From contig NZ_QGTD01000005.1 in the NCBI RefSeq assembly GCF_003176895.1, positions 496,001 to 560,000 of the forward strand: a stretch of DNA of 64,000 nucleotides, written 5' to 3'. Made by a program: the position numbers and the translations under genes. The notes beneath the pieces were generated by a model. It saw only the letters and a list, made by a program, of their open reading frames with translations. It was not told the DNA's origin and searched no databases. Each line of letters starts with the position of its first letter. Position 1 is the stretch's first letter. Positions 25,570-37,024 of the stretch are shown in pieces. The DNA comes from Gracilibacillus dipsosauri. GTDB lineage: Bacteria > Bacillota > Bacilli > Bacillales > Amphibacillaceae.

Positions 25570-26448
25570 TTAGTCAGTATGTTGTTTGATCAAATCAATC
25601 GTATGGAAAAGCAGTCGCTTATTTCCCCATTCCCCATGTCCTGGGACAACGATTTTCACTTGTGGATATTTCTCGATTACTTTTTTAACAGAGTCATCCC
25701 ATTTTTCTACATTGGCATCAGAAAGATTTCCAAGATCCTTTGCATCTAATGATTTGATGAAGCATCCACCAAATAAAATTTTATATTGGGGTAGCCAAGC
25801 CGTAATGTTATCCTTTGAATGGCCTTCACCAGGATACATGGTCTTTATAACGGTGTCACCTATTTTCATCATCGGTTTTTCATCGAGTATCGGTTTTGGC
25901 GAAGGATATCCATTTTCTTTTGCTAGTTTCGCTGTCAAACTTGTACTTCGCACTTCTATCTTCTTATCTAATAATGCTTGAATTCCTCCAATGCTATCAT
26001 CATGTGCATGGGTAACAATCGCCAGAACGACTTTTTTCTTCAAATGTTTTTGAATCATTTGTAATAAAGCTTTCGTTTTTGGATGATTCCCCTCTGTATC
26101 CCATGCAGTATCAATCAAGACCGCCCCTTTGTCAGTGGTAACAACTAACCCATTGTGGGGAATTTTGGTGCCCTTCCACTCATTATAGGATGTATGTACC
26201 CATACTTTGTCAGTTAATTGGGTCAATCCAATAGACTTGTCTTGACTAGTAATATGGGTAGGAGATTTTTCAGCTTCAGCATTTACTTGATCATTCAGTT
26301 TGGCAAGGTCTTCTGTAATTGTGGTTTCTTGATTTTCTTTAGGTTGAGTAGGTTGAGAGTTATCCTCTGAACAACCTATAAGCATGATACATAGGAGAAG
26401 CAATACTGGCCCAATTTTTTTAAATTTACTCCATGAACTCCTCATCAT
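25570..26448 (-). CDS. Subclass B1 metallo-beta-lactamase, lipoprotein
   Basis: A zinc beta-lactamase related to BcII-type enzymes. All B1 zinc ligands are present: His147, His149 and Asp151 in THAHDDSIGG, His210 in GEGHS, Cys229 in GGCFIKS and His271 in VPGHGEW. The substrate-binding Lys232 and Asn241 (LGNLSDAN) are also there. The N-terminus is a lipoprotein signal with lipobox LIGC (Cys26) followed by a Gln/Thr-rich linker, so the enzyme should be anchored outside the cytoplasmic membrane. The residue after Asp151 is Ser, as in IMP enzymes, instead of the Arg of BcII. It is monocistronic. ATG 26448 or 26445 both follow AGAGG. Activity on carbapenems is expected for B1 enzymes but unproven here. 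Confidence 0.92.
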   Translation of the reverse strand: MMRSSWSKFKKIGPVLLLLCIMLIGCSEDNSQPTQPKENQETTITEDLAKLNDQVNAEAEKSPTHITSQDKSIGLTQLTDKVWVHTSYNEWKGTKIPHNGLVVTTDKGAVLIDTAWDTEGNHPKTKALLQMIQKHLKKKVVLAIVTHAHDDSIGGIQALLDKKIEVRSTSLTAKLAKENGYPSPKPILDEKPMMKIGDTVIKTMYPGEGHSKDNITAWLPQYKILFGGCFIKSLDAKDLGNLSDANVEKWDDSVKKVIEKYPQVKIVVPGHGEWGNKRLLFHTIDLIKQHTD

Positions 26449-26661
26449 CTAACCTCTTTTCTACCAAGTGCTTTTTTGGTTTAGGTAGCTAAACAAACGG
26501 ATCAGAAGGCCTTCTTTTTCATACTGCTACCCTTAAATTCTATTATAATAAATGGAATAAAAGATCGATATGCTCGGTTTTTGCCACTGTACCCGTACAG
26601 AAGAAAGAGGATGTGAAGAAGATTATATGATCATAGTGTAATGTGATAGAGAAAAAGATGA

Positions 26662-27117
26662 TTATTCTCCCACTCCAAACTGTTTTAAATGATGATCAAG
26701 GTGCTTATATATTCCTTTTCCCCATTGCTCAGGAGTAAGTTTACCGAAAAAAGGATGTGGATGAGTCGTACACTTCTCTGGGCCATTATTCTGGAAGGTT
26801 ATTATTTTCCCCTTCAGTTTTTCCTTCTCTGTTTCAAATTCTTTTTCTTCGACAATCAAAATGGTCGGAATGGTGGACATATTTTGGGCTAATGGCTTGT
26901 CGTTATAAAACATCGGTTTCACAAGATTTCCTATGAATATTCCTAACCAACCTCGCGCTGGATGAGATTGTCCCATTGCAATATCTTGAAAGGCTGAGCA
27001 ATGTGCTAACATTTGGGCAACATCCATTTTACCCCATTTGGATTTTGAATCTGGGCTTAATTTGTCAATACGGTTTAAAATTTCTTGTAAATGTAATGGA
27101 TTAAAAATATTTTTCAT
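26662..27117 (-). CDS. DUF1569 family protein (DinB-like four-helix fold)
   Basis: A 151-residue cytoplasmic protein. It shows the conserved DUF1569 features: an N-terminal helix, WGKMDVAQMLAHCSAFQDIA carrying a metal-type His, and the C-terminal HPFFGKLTPEQWGKGIYKHL with a following DHHLKQFG. The three separated His clusters resemble the metal site of DinB/YfiT-like proteins, which include thiol transferases. No function is established for this family. ATG 27117 follows GAGG at seven bases. It is transcribed alone. Confidence 0.75.
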   Translation of the reverse strand: MKNIFNPLHLQEILNRIDKLSPDSKSKWGKMDVAQMLAHCSAFQDIAMGQSHPARGWLGIFIGNLVKPMFYNDKPLAQNMSTIPTILIVEEKEFETEKEKLKGKIITFQNNGPEKCTTHPHPFFGKLTPEQWGKGIYKHLDHHLKQFGVGE

Positions 27118-27292
27118 TTGTACGCCTCATCCCTACTAATTTCTCTTCTGTTTTTTAGTTAGAAATTTTACCAAAATCTGAAAACAATTATAGCATAATA
27201 ATCCAATTTCCAGATCATAAACAGAAAGCTTGCCTATTCAAAATCAAAGAGATATGATTATTATTTGCACTATAAGAATATGGAGATGACTT

Positions 27293-28207
27293 ATGTTGAA
27301 AAAGTTCTTAATTAAGCCATGGTCAGCGATCATGATTGCCATTTTTTGTTCGATTCTTTGGGGAAGTGCCTTTCCTGTTTTGAAAGTGAGCTATGTCGAA
27401 TTACAAATGGCACCGAACGATGTGATGGCTAAAATGGTTTTCGCTGGGATTCGCTTTTTAATAGCAGGTATCATTGTGCTAGTATTACTAGCCTTTATGG
27501 ATATTAGAAAATTAAAAATCACGAAAAGACAATTACTAGTATTAACTCTATTAGGAATTATTCAAACAGCTTTACAATATTACTTTTTTTATAATGGATT
27601 AGCCATCGTATCTGGCATGCAGGGAGCTATCCTATCCTCAAGTGGGATCTTTTTCACTGTATTGCTTGCCCATTTTTATTATAACAATGATCGGTTAGAT
27701 CGAAAAAAATGGCTTGGCATTATCGCAGGATTTATTGGAATTGTCCTCGCGAATTGGGGACAATCCTTTGCAATCTCCTTTCAATGGAATGGAGAAGGGT
27801 ACATGATTTTGGCAGGGTTAACTAGTGCAATTGCGACCATTATGGCAAAGGAATTAGCGACTGGTATTCATCCTTTTGCTATCACTGGATGGCAGTTAAC
27901 GATAGGCGCTATTTTATTACTCTTGGTCGGCTACCCTCAATTGCAGGAGGGCTCCATTGTTTTTACCCCTTTAGGTTGGGGATTGTTACTCTATTCCGCC
28001 TTATTGTCAGCCATTGCCTTTGGATTATGGTATTCGTTATTAAAATATCAGGCTGCAGGTAAAATCAGTATGTATAAATTTATTGTTCCTGTAGCTGGCG
28101 TATTGTTCTCGGCGATGTTTATCGATGGGGAAGCGTTAAATGTGATGATCTTCGGAGCTATCGTGATGGTGGCATCAGGGATTATAGTGGTGAATTATCG
28201 GTCTTGA
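27293..28207 (+). CDS. EamA-family (DMT superfamily) transporter
   Basis: A 304-residue integral membrane protein with about ten transmembrane helices in two EamA repeats. The first repeat begins IFCSILWGSAFPVLKVSY, the usual N-terminal helix of RhaT/YdcZ-like exporters, and the second contains AIATIMAKELATGIHPFAIT. Such proteins export metabolites, amino acids or drugs, but the substrate is not predictable. ATG 27293 follows GGAG at eight bases. The gene converges with the rifamycin phosphotransferase gene across a short terminator. Confidence 0.85.
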   Translation: MLKKFLIKPWSAIMIAIFCSILWGSAFPVLKVSYVELQMAPNDVMAKMVFAGIRFLIAGIIVLVLLAFMDIRKLKITKRQLLVLTLLGIIQTALQYYFFYNGLAIVSGMQGAILSSSGIFFTVLLAHFYYNNDRLDRKKWLGIIAGFIGIVLANWGQSFAISFQWNGEGYMILAGLTSAIATIMAKELATGIHPFAITGWQLTIGAILLLLVGYPQLQEGSIVFTPLGWGLLLYSALLSAIAFGLWYSLLKYQAAGKISMYKFIVPVAGVLFSAMFIDGEALNVMIFGAIVMVASGIIVVNYRS

Positions 28208-28209
28208 TG

Positions 28210-28234
28210 GGAGAAAGGAGCTATCCCTTTCTCC
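28210..28234. terminator. Bidirectional terminator between convergent genes
   Basis: GGAGAAAGG (28210-28218) and CCTTTCTCC (28226-28234) form a perfect 9-bp stem with a 7-base loop, between the DMT transporter stop at 28207 and the phosphotransferase stop at 28246. Confidence 0.65.
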
Positions 28235-28245
28235 TCTAATTAATA

Positions 28246-30852
<2,607 letters not shown>

Positions 30853-31083
30853 CTAACCTATAAGATTCTCTATGATTGTAGCAACTGCACAGACCAATAA
30901 ACAGTCTATATTTACGATTTTTTATATGCTATAATGTAAGTGGAGATAGTGATCATCAGCTATTTTCTCTCTGATCGACTCTTTCCTATATATAAATTCC
31001 TACCATTACATTTTCAGAAAATTGGAAATGTTTACTTTTTTGTAAAAAGGATTGTATTTTTAAATAATCCTCTGTAAAATTAT

Positions 31084-31099
31084 TTGTAATCGTTTACAA
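31084..31099. promoter_or_regulatory. Candidate cre upstream of cstA
   Basis: TTGTAATCGTTTACAA matches the CcpA-site consensus WTGNNARCGNWWWCAW with one mismatch and lies 19 bases upstream of the cstA start. Catabolite repression of cstA is well established in related bacteria. Confidence 0.55.
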
Positions 31100-31117
31100 A
31101 TAATAGTTTGGAGTGGG

Positions 31118-32575
31118 ATGAACATGATTACTTTCTTAATAGCAATATCAGCCTTAGTTCTTGCTTATTTCACCTATGGAAAATATGTGGAGAAAATATT
31201 TGAGCCGAATAAAAAGCGACAGACACCTGCCTACGCGAACCAGGACGGTGTAGACTATGTCCCAATGCACAAACAAAAAAACGCACTTATCCAACTATTG
31301 AACATTGCCGGAACTGGTCCGATTTTTGGTCCGATTATGGGTGCCTTATATGGTCCTGTAGCATTTTTGTGGATAGTTCTCGGCTCGATTTTTGCAGGAG
31401 CTGTGCATGACTACTTAACTGGTATGATCTCTATTCGAAATCGAGGGGCACATATTCCAGAGCTTGCTGGGAAATTTTTAGGGAACATTTCCCGTCATTT
31501 AGTCAATGCCTTTGCGTTACTGCTTTTATTGCTTGTCGGCACCGTATTTGTCACGACACCAGCATCGTTATTGCATAATTTAATTGATGGCAAGGTTGCT
31601 TTAATCGTGATTATCCTCGCTATCTTTGCTTATTATATATTGTCTACTATTCTACCAATTGATAAAATTATTGGCCGAATTTATCCGTTTCTTGGTGCAA
31701 TCTTACTCATTGGTACAATTGCCGTGGGAGTTGCCTTAGTTTTCTCAGACTATCAGATTCCAGAATTAACTCTTGCTAATATGCATCCTGGCGACTTGCC
31801 GATTTTCCCTATTTTATTCTTAACGATTACTTGTGGTGCTCTATCTGGATTCCATGCCACTCAATCACCACTTATTTCTAGAACCGCTCAAAATGAAAAA
31901 CAAGGACGTTACATTTTCTACGGGATGATGGTGGCAGAAGGGATTATTGCGATGATTTGGGCAGCTGCTGCCATGAGTTTATTTGATGGTCAAGGGCTTC
32001 AAGGTTTGATAAGTGAAGGTACCGCTTCGCTTGTCGTCAATGAAGTTTCGATGACACTACTTGGTGCAGTTGGTGGAACCATTGCTGTTTTAGGTGCGGT
32101 CGTACTACCGATTACTTCTGGCGATACGGCATTTCGTGCTGCACGTAATATCATTGCCGATTATATCAATCTAGGCCAAACCAAGCTTGCAAAACGGCTA
32201 GTTATTGCCATCCCAATGTTTGTAGTATCTTATTGGTTAACAACGATCGATTTTAACATTCTATGGCGCTACTTCTCGTTCGCCAATCAAGGTACAGCAG
32301 CACTAGCCCTTTGGATTGGTACCATGTATCTTTTTGTAAAGAGGAAAAACTATGTGATTTCACTTGTCCCTGCACTATTCATCACAGATATGGTGCTAAC
32401 GTATATCTTATATGATAGCAATCTCGGATTTGGCTTATCCTATCAGGCGGCACATACAGGTGGTATCGTTATGACGGTTTTCATTACTGCTTTATTCTTC
32501 TGGAAAGGGAATAAAAATAGGGAAGGGAAATTGATTGTGGATATGGAGGCACCTTCTTTTCGTGGTGTAGCGTAA
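31118..32575 (+). CDS. cstA: CstA-family carbon-starvation/peptide or pyruvate transporter
   Basis: A 485-residue polytopic membrane protein of the CstA family. Conserved features include YGKYVEKIFEPNKKRQTPAY near the N-terminus, the NIAGTGPIFGPIMGALYGP loop, GSIFAGAVHDYLTGMISIRN and SGDTAFRAARNIIADY. It matches the shorter CstA form (about 480-600 residues) that lacks a long C-terminal extension. CstA proteins import peptides or pyruvate during carbon limitation. ATG 31118 follows GGAG at four bases; ATG 31124 is an alternative. A cre-like site precedes it and a hairpin follows. Confidence 0.92.
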   Translation: MNMITFLIAISALVLAYFTYGKYVEKIFEPNKKRQTPAYANQDGVDYVPMHKQKNALIQLLNIAGTGPIFGPIMGALYGPVAFLWIVLGSIFAGAVHDYLTGMISIRNRGAHIPELAGKFLGNISRHLVNAFALLLLLLVGTVFVTTPASLLHNLIDGKVALIVIILAIFAYYILSTILPIDKIIGRIYPFLGAILLIGTIAVGVALVFSDYQIPELTLANMHPGDLPIFPILFLTITCGALSGFHATQSPLISRTAQNEKQGRYIFYGMMVAEGIIAMIWAAAAMSLFDGQGLQGLISEGTASLVVNEVSMTLLGAVGGTIAVLGAVVLPITSGDTAFRAARNIIADYINLGQTKLAKRLVIAIPMFVVSYWLTTIDFNILWRYFSFANQGTAALALWIGTMYLFVKRKNYVISLVPALFITDMVLTYILYDSNLGFGLSYQAAHTGGIVMTVFITALFFWKGNKNREGKLIVDMEAPSFRGVA

Positions 32576-32585
32576 ACGAAGTATG

Positions 32586-32624
32586 GCTGACTGGAAGGGT
32601 TAAACTGGACTTTCATAGTCAGCT
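32586..32624 (+). terminator. Terminator after cstA
   Basis: GGCTGACT (32586-32592 region) pairs with AGTCAGCT (32617-32624) around a partly paired loop, followed by TTTGTTTT on the plus strand. It separates cstA from the convergent response-regulator gene. Confidence 0.55.
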
Positions 32625-32679
32625 TTTGTTTTACCAAGTAGAGTTTTCATTTCTACTAACTATTAAAAATCTAACTTTT

Positions 32680-33291
32680 TCATCCTTGCTTTCTTTGCCA
32701 ATAATAAATGGCAAGTTGTGTCCTATCACGAATTTCTAATTTATCTAAAATAACGGATAGCATATTTCGGACAGTTCCAACGCTTAAGAATAGCTGTCCG
32801 GCGATTTCCTTGTTCGAAAGTCCTTGAGCAACTAAATCCACAATATCTGTTTCTCTTTGCGTCAGTCCTTCCAACGCTTCTCGATCTGGTTCCATAATTG
32901 TTTTTAATACATCTGCGTCTAAGACGGTTGATCCTGCTCTTAATGCCCTGATTTGCTGGGCCATGTTTTCAATCGCTGCTGACTTTATTAAATATCCCTC
33001 TGCTCCTGCTTTTAACGCAAGTCTAATATTCTTCTCATCCTGAAACGTTGTTAACATCATAATTTGAACAGAAGGCCACTGGTCTTTTATTCTCTTTGTA
33101 CTTTTGATTCCATCCATTATTGGCATTTGTATATCCATTAAAATGACATCTGGTAATTCTCGTTGACATACTTCAATCGCTTCTTGTCCATTTGCTGCTA
33201 TATCAACGACCTCCAAATCTTCTTCTTTCCCAAGTAATAGCTTTAAACTTTGGCAAACAAGTTGATCATCATCGACGATTAAAAGCTTCAT
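32680..33291 (-). CDS. NarL/DesR-type response regulator
   Basis: A 203-residue response regulator: receiver domain with Asp8/Asp9-type acidic pocket, phosphoacceptor Asp53 (LMDIQMP) and Lys103, followed by a LuxR-type helix-turn-helix (LTQRETDIVDLVAQGLSNKE to RNMLSVILDKL). It lies three bases downstream of its kinase gene, in one operon with an ABC exporter. ATG 33291 follows AAAGGAGG at seven bases. The set matches the LnrJK/LnrLMN (linearmycin) and similar antibiotic-sensing systems of Bacillus. It likely activates its own exporter operon when a membrane-active compound is present (inference). Confidence 0.9.
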   Translation of the reverse strand: MKLLIVDDDQLVCQSLKLLLGKEEDLEVVDIAANGQEAIEVCQRELPDVILMDIQMPIMDGIKSTKRIKDQWPSVQIMMLTTFQDEKNIRLALKAGAEGYLIKSAAIENMAQQIRALRAGSTVLDADVLKTIMEPDREALEGLTQRETDIVDLVAQGLSNKEIAGQLFLSVGTVRNMLSVILDKLEIRDRTQLAIYYWQRKQG

Positions 33292-33294
33292 CTG

Positions 33295-34374
33295 TTAACC
33301 TCCTTTTTCTAAAGGAATGACACAAACAAGCAAAAATCCATTTTTTCGATTAATGGATAAGCTTCCTCCCATAGAGCGGGAACGTATTTGCAAGCTTCTT
33401 AAACCACTTCCAGTGTGGCTATTTTTTTCAACCGAACCATTATCCTGAATCAATAGGCGCACAATCGATTCCGTGACTTGTAAATCCACCTCGACTATTG
33501 TGGCATTACTATGTCTAGCAACATTTGTCAAAGCCTCTTTTAAGCAAGCTTCTAACAGCCCCCATTGATGAGCTGAAACGGCTTGCATATCACCAGATTT
33601 TTGAAGGTTTATATCGAGCTGTTGAAAATAGTGTGCGATATTTTCTAAGCTTTCAATACCCATCCATGTTGTTGGAGTCATATTATGAACCGTATCCCTT
33701 AAGTTTTTCGTACTACGCTTTAAACGATTTTTCACTTCCTGGAGTAGTTTCTCGGCTTCCCTCGAATCTTGAATATACTCGTACGCTTGAAGAGCCAGGG
33801 ATGCACCTGTTAAATCATGCCCTAAATGATCATGAAGCTCGCTAGCTATCCGGTTCCTTTCCATTAGTTTTGCTTGGTGGGAAGCTGATTGATTCGCTTC
33901 CAACAAATCTATCTTCATGCGTTCTAGCTCATATCTAGCCTTTCGCTGTTCATCTGCCTCCTGTCTATATACTACTTGATTTTTTAAGGAGATGAACGAA
34001 AAGACACCAAAGAAGAAGGTCTGCAAATAAAACCAAAATAATAGACTAGAAGCTGCTTGCGCAAAAAACAGACTTATAAAGATAAGAAGAGATAATAGCC
34101 ATTTGCCTTTAAGGGCTAGCTCAAAAATTGGCAGTGCTAAAGCATAATAGCTAATATTTGTATGTGGGGTGAACAAAAAACAAATAAAAACATCCACTAA
34201 AACAAACCAAATCGGTAAAGCAAATCTCCAACGTAAACTTGTCACAATTAGTAAAAGAAGAATAAGGATAAAGGATCCATTCGTAGATTCACCAATAATC
34301 CATAAATGTATGAGAAAGCCGATAGTTAGAAAGCGCCAACCGTTTATAAATAGCATTGGTTCCTTTTGCTTCAA
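33295..34374 (-). CDS. DesK/LnrJ-type sensor histidine kinase
   Basis: A membrane kinase of about 359 residues with five or six hydrophobic segments in its N-terminal 130 residues and almost no extracellular domain. This is typical of intramembrane-sensing kinases. After a coiled-coil-like linker, the HisKA_3 box has the phosphoacceptor His in ASELHDHLGHDLTGA, and the ATP-binding domain has the N-box EALTNVARHSNA and LLIQDNGS. The start is uncertain: TTG 34374 has AAAGGTG about eight bases upstream, and ATG 34356 (GGA at four bases) is an alternative. An upstream ATG in frame would overlap the permease gene. The operon order is ATPase, permease, permease, kinase, regulator. Confidence 0.85.
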   Translation of the reverse strand: MKQKEPMLFINGWRFLTIGFLIHLWIIGESTNGSFILILLLLIVTSLRWRFALPIWFVLVDVFICFLFTPHTNISYYALALPIFELALKGKWLLSLLIFISLFFAQAASSLLFWFYLQTFFFGVFSFISLKNQVVYRQEADEQRKARYELERMKIDLLEANQSASHQAKLMERNRIASELHDHLGHDLTGASLALQAYEYIQDSREAEKLLQEVKNRLKRSTKNLRDTVHNMTPTTWMGIESLENIAHYFQQLDINLQKSGDMQAVSAHQWGLLEACLKEALTNVARHSNATIVEVDLQVTESIVRLLIQDNGSVEKNSHTGSGLRSLQIRSRSMGGSLSINRKNGFLLVCVIPLEKGG

Positions 34375-34390
34375 CCTTCCCACACCTTTA

Positions 34391-35077
34391 CTAATAGATT
34401 TTTCTTGTACTTCCAATAATGATACATACGATGGTATATAACCATAGTACACTATTAATCAGTAGAAAATCGAGGATATTTTCTCCAAAAACAATCCAAT
34501 TCAGCCCTTCCGCAAGCCAATAGGTTGGAAAGATAACAGCGATTCGTTTTAGCAAATCTGGAAATATCTCTATCGGTATTATTAGCCCTCCTAGTACTAC
34601 GATTAAAAAGATGAGGGACATATAAAGGAGAAAGGAGGTATCTTTCCTTCGATAAAAAGAAATCCATGCCAGAGCAATCGCCAGTGAAGCAAAGCAAAAC
34701 GATACAAAAAGCAAAAAGAGCCTGCTTGGCTGGTATAGCTCTTGGCCAAAAAGAATGCCACCATATACAACAATGGCACATTGTAGGATAAGGATAACTG
34801 AGTAAGCTAATAAATTTTGACTTAAATATTGGAAATGGCTAACTGGTGCTACCGCTAGTCGTTTAACCACACCTTTTCCTCGATCCTCTAAAATAATGGT
34901 GGCTAAACGAATGCCGATAAACAAAATTAAAATTCCAAAATACTGATAACCATAAGGAAGAAATGGCCACCCCTCTCCTTTAGGTAAAAAAATACAAGCT
35001 ATCGGAAAAATAGTAAGAAAAATTAAATTGGTCGTATTACCAAAAACTCTTTTTAAAGCAAAACGAAAAATAGTCAC
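34391..35077 (-). CDS. ABC-2 type exporter permease (second subunit)
   Basis: A 228-residue membrane protein with about six helices, of the ABC-2 permease type (LnrN/YfiN-like). It contains GKGVVKRLAVAPVSHFQYLS, the motif preceding the first transmembrane segment of the core, and ends LWLYTIVCIIIGSTRKIY. The start is GTG 35077, whose GTGA overlaps the stop codon of the preceding permease gene, with GGGAGGAGGAG just upstream; this coupling is strong evidence for equal expression of the two permeases. They probably form a heterodimer with the ATPase at 35805. Confidence 0.85.
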   Translation of the reverse strand: MTIFRFALKRVFGNTTNLIFLTIFPIACIFLPKGEGWPFLPYGYQYFGILILFIGIRLATIILEDRGKGVVKRLAVAPVSHFQYLSQNLLAYSVILILQCAIVVYGGILFGQELYQPSRLFLLFVSFCFASLAIALAWISFYRRKDTSFLLYMSLIFLIVVLGGLIIPIEIFPDLLKRIAVIFPTYWLAEGLNWIVFGENILDFLLINSVLWLYTIVCIIIGSTRKIY

Positions 35078-35805
35078 AACTTTCTCCTCCTCCCTAGATT
35101 GAGCATCACAATAAATAAGAGGACGATCGCCACTAAAAGGATATTCGCTTGAAACCACGCTTTTCCCGTATTCGATTGGCCCATCTCATTAATTGACATG
35201 ATCGATAAGGTTAGTGGATTACCATACGTTCCAAAAAAATCAAAAAAGATATTCTCAGGCATTGGAAAAAATAATCCTGCCAAGACGACAAATCCAACAC
35301 CATACAATTCACTTAATCGTTCCGCGATTTTATATTTTTTCACAGAAAAGGTGAAGATCAGACAAACAATGATCGATAAAATGGCCATTAAGGAAATGAT
35401 ATAAATCATCCATGCCCAATTAGCCCAAATGATGCCTAAAACAAATTGTGTATAAATCATTAATAAAACACCAAGTAAAATCGAATATCCAGCCCCACAT
35501 ATCATGATCGAAAAAGCATACATTCTTTGGTTAAAGGGTAAGGTGTATATTCTCATTCTGTTTTCTTTAAATAAATCATGATCGATTAAATACATGACAA
35601 TCGCACCTGCAAAAAGCTGAAACACAAGCACCATCGTCAGTGCATTTTGATAATGATAAGGCACTCCTGTTTCTGTGACAGATTCTGATAGAATAAATGA
35701 AAAAATCGTGATGAGAATAATAGGAATGACAAGAAGCAATAACAAAACAATATAGTTCCTGGCCATTCTAAGTACAGTAAATTTGACTGTTGAAAGTACT
35801 CTCAT
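35074..35805 (-). CDS. ABC-2 type exporter permease (first subunit)
   Basis: A 243-residue membrane protein with about six helices, LnrM/YfiM-like. The N-terminus VKFTVLRMARNYIVLLLLLV places the first helix early; it is followed by a loop and ALTMVLVFQLFAGAIVMYLI. ATG 35805 overlaps the ATPase stop codon (TAATG), with GGAGGAGG just upstream, so ATPase and both permeases are translationally coupled. Together with the two-component genes the cluster looks like a drug- or lantibiotic-type export and resistance system. Confidence 0.85.
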   Translation of the reverse strand: MRVLSTVKFTVLRMARNYIVLLLLLVIPIILITIFSFILSESVTETGVPYHYQNALTMVLVFQLFAGAIVMYLIDHDLFKENRMRIYTLPFNQRMYAFSIMICGAGYSILLGVLLMIYTQFVLGIIWANWAWMIYIISLMAILSIIVCLIFTFSVKKYKIAERLSELYGVGFVVLAGLFFPMPENIFFDFFGTYGNPLTLSIMSINEMGQSNTGKAWFQANILLVAIVLLFIVMLNLGRRRKL

Positions 35806-36749
35806 TACTCCTCCTCCTTATCCCTTAGCTGCTTACCCGTTAAAGTTAAAAAGACATCCTCTAAGTTTGGTTTATCAGCTTGAATGCCAAGCACTCCAGC
35901 ATGTTCCTTCACAAGTGTGATGATTCGATCTAAATTGCCAGATCCAAATGTTGAAATAATGATGATTTGGCTTCCAGCTACGATAGCCTTCTTTACCCCA
36001 GCAATCTTTTCCAGACTATTCACTGGGACACTGTCAGGATCGGTAACGTCAATCCTCACTTTTTCTTCATGCTGTACTGTTTGAATTAATTCCTCAACCG
36101 TACCATTCTTTATGATTTGGCCTTGATCCATAATCGTTACGCTAGAAGCAATTGCTTGAACCTCCTCCATATAGTGGGTCGTATATAAAATAGTCGTACC
36201 ATTTTCTCTTAATTTTTTCACTGCTTCTAAAATATAATTTCTTGACTGTGGATCAATTCCAACAGTGGGTTCATCCATGATTAGAAATCTCGGCCGATGT
36301 GTTAGTGCACAAGCAATATTTAACCTACGCTTCATTCCTCCAGAAAATCTAGCTGGTACTTTATTCCCCTTATCTGCTAAACCAACAAACTCCAACGCTT
36401 CTTCTACTCTTTTCTTTTTTTCTTGCCTTTTTAGCCCATAGACACCTGCAAAGAATTGCAAGTTTTCCTTTGCTGTTAATTCCTCAAATATCGTAATCTC
36501 CTGTGTTACAAGTCCGATTCTTTCTTTATTTTGATTAGAGAATGGATTTTTCGAATTCCCGAAAAGCTCTATCTTCCCACGATCGAAAGGAATCATTCCA
36601 GTTAATGTTTGGATTAACGTTGTTTTACCTGCCCCATTAGGACCAAGCAGACCAATAATTTCTCCTTCTTGGATATCTAAGTCTATATAATCTAGGACAA
36701 CATGAGAGCCATACCTTTTAATAACACCTTGCATAGATGCAATCGTCAT
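35805..36749 (-). CDS. ABC exporter ATPase (LnrL/drug-resistance type)
   Basis: A 314-residue ATPase: Walker A GPNGAGKT at 36-43, Q-loop GLVTQEITIFEELTA, signature FSGGMKRRLNIAC, Walker B FLIMDEPTVGID and switch His in YTTHYMEE. A C-terminal extension of about 90 residues, ending with the LEDVFLTLTGKQLR motif, is characteristic of DrrA/LnrL-like exporters of ABC-2 transporters. ATG 36749 follows AAAGGGTG; the frame extends 14 codons upstream without a ribosome site. It is the first gene of the five-gene operon. Confidence 0.92.
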   Translation of the reverse strand: MTIASMQGVIKRYGSHVVLDYIDLDIQEGEIIGLLGPNGAGKTTLIQTLTGMIPFDRGKIELFGNSKNPFSNQNKERIGLVTQEITIFEELTAKENLQFFAGVYGLKRQEKKKRVEEALEFVGLADKGNKVPARFSGGMKRRLNIACALTHRPRFLIMDEPTVGIDPQSRNYILEAVKKLRENGTTILYTTHYMEEVQAIASSVTIMDQGQIIKNGTVEELIQTVQHEEKVRIDVTDPDSVPVNSLEKIAGVKKAIVAGSQIIIISTFGSGNLDRIITLVKEHAGVLGIQADKPNLEDVFLTLTGKQLRDKEEE

Positions 36750-37024
36750 ATTGTTCACCCTTTCATTTCTTGTTACCTTCATTATCGCCATACCTATTCC
36801 CCGTCGGTAGTTACATTTGTCATTTCATGCTTGGAACGTGATGGAAAATTATATAGTGATGGAAGAAGATTGGTTACTAGAATGGTATTGACTAATGTTG
36901 TTCATACAGACGTTGCCACAAGACGTGGTGGTTTTAATCTACAATCTGGAAAAAAGTTGGATTAAATTAAAATGAGCTGTCGTAACAACAGCTCATTTGA
37001 AAGTCAACCTAATGTATATAGATT
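36750..37024. other. Intergenic stretch with a possible gene fragment and a hairpin
   Basis: The stretch holds the exporter operon promoter region. From about 36820 to 36966 the plus strand reads open and ends ATRRGGFNLQSGKKLD-stop, only three bases before a clean hairpin: AAATGAGCTGT (36970-36980)/ACAGCTCATTT (36988-36998). A stop codon followed by a terminator suggests the tail of a lost gene, but I do not recognise it. The hairpin may also end the deformylase transcript from the other side. Confidence 0.4.

Noticed and set aside
34391-34452. Longer kinase reading frame beginning at 34452
   Set aside because: It would overlap the permease gene by 62 bases without a ribosome site; TTG 34374 or ATG 34356 are better starts.
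36702-36965. Open frame of 87 codons beside the exporter ATPase gene
   Set aside because: Its first part is antisense to the ATPase start and has no ribosome site. Only the last 45 codons look gene-like, so I recorded them as a possible fragment, not a gene.
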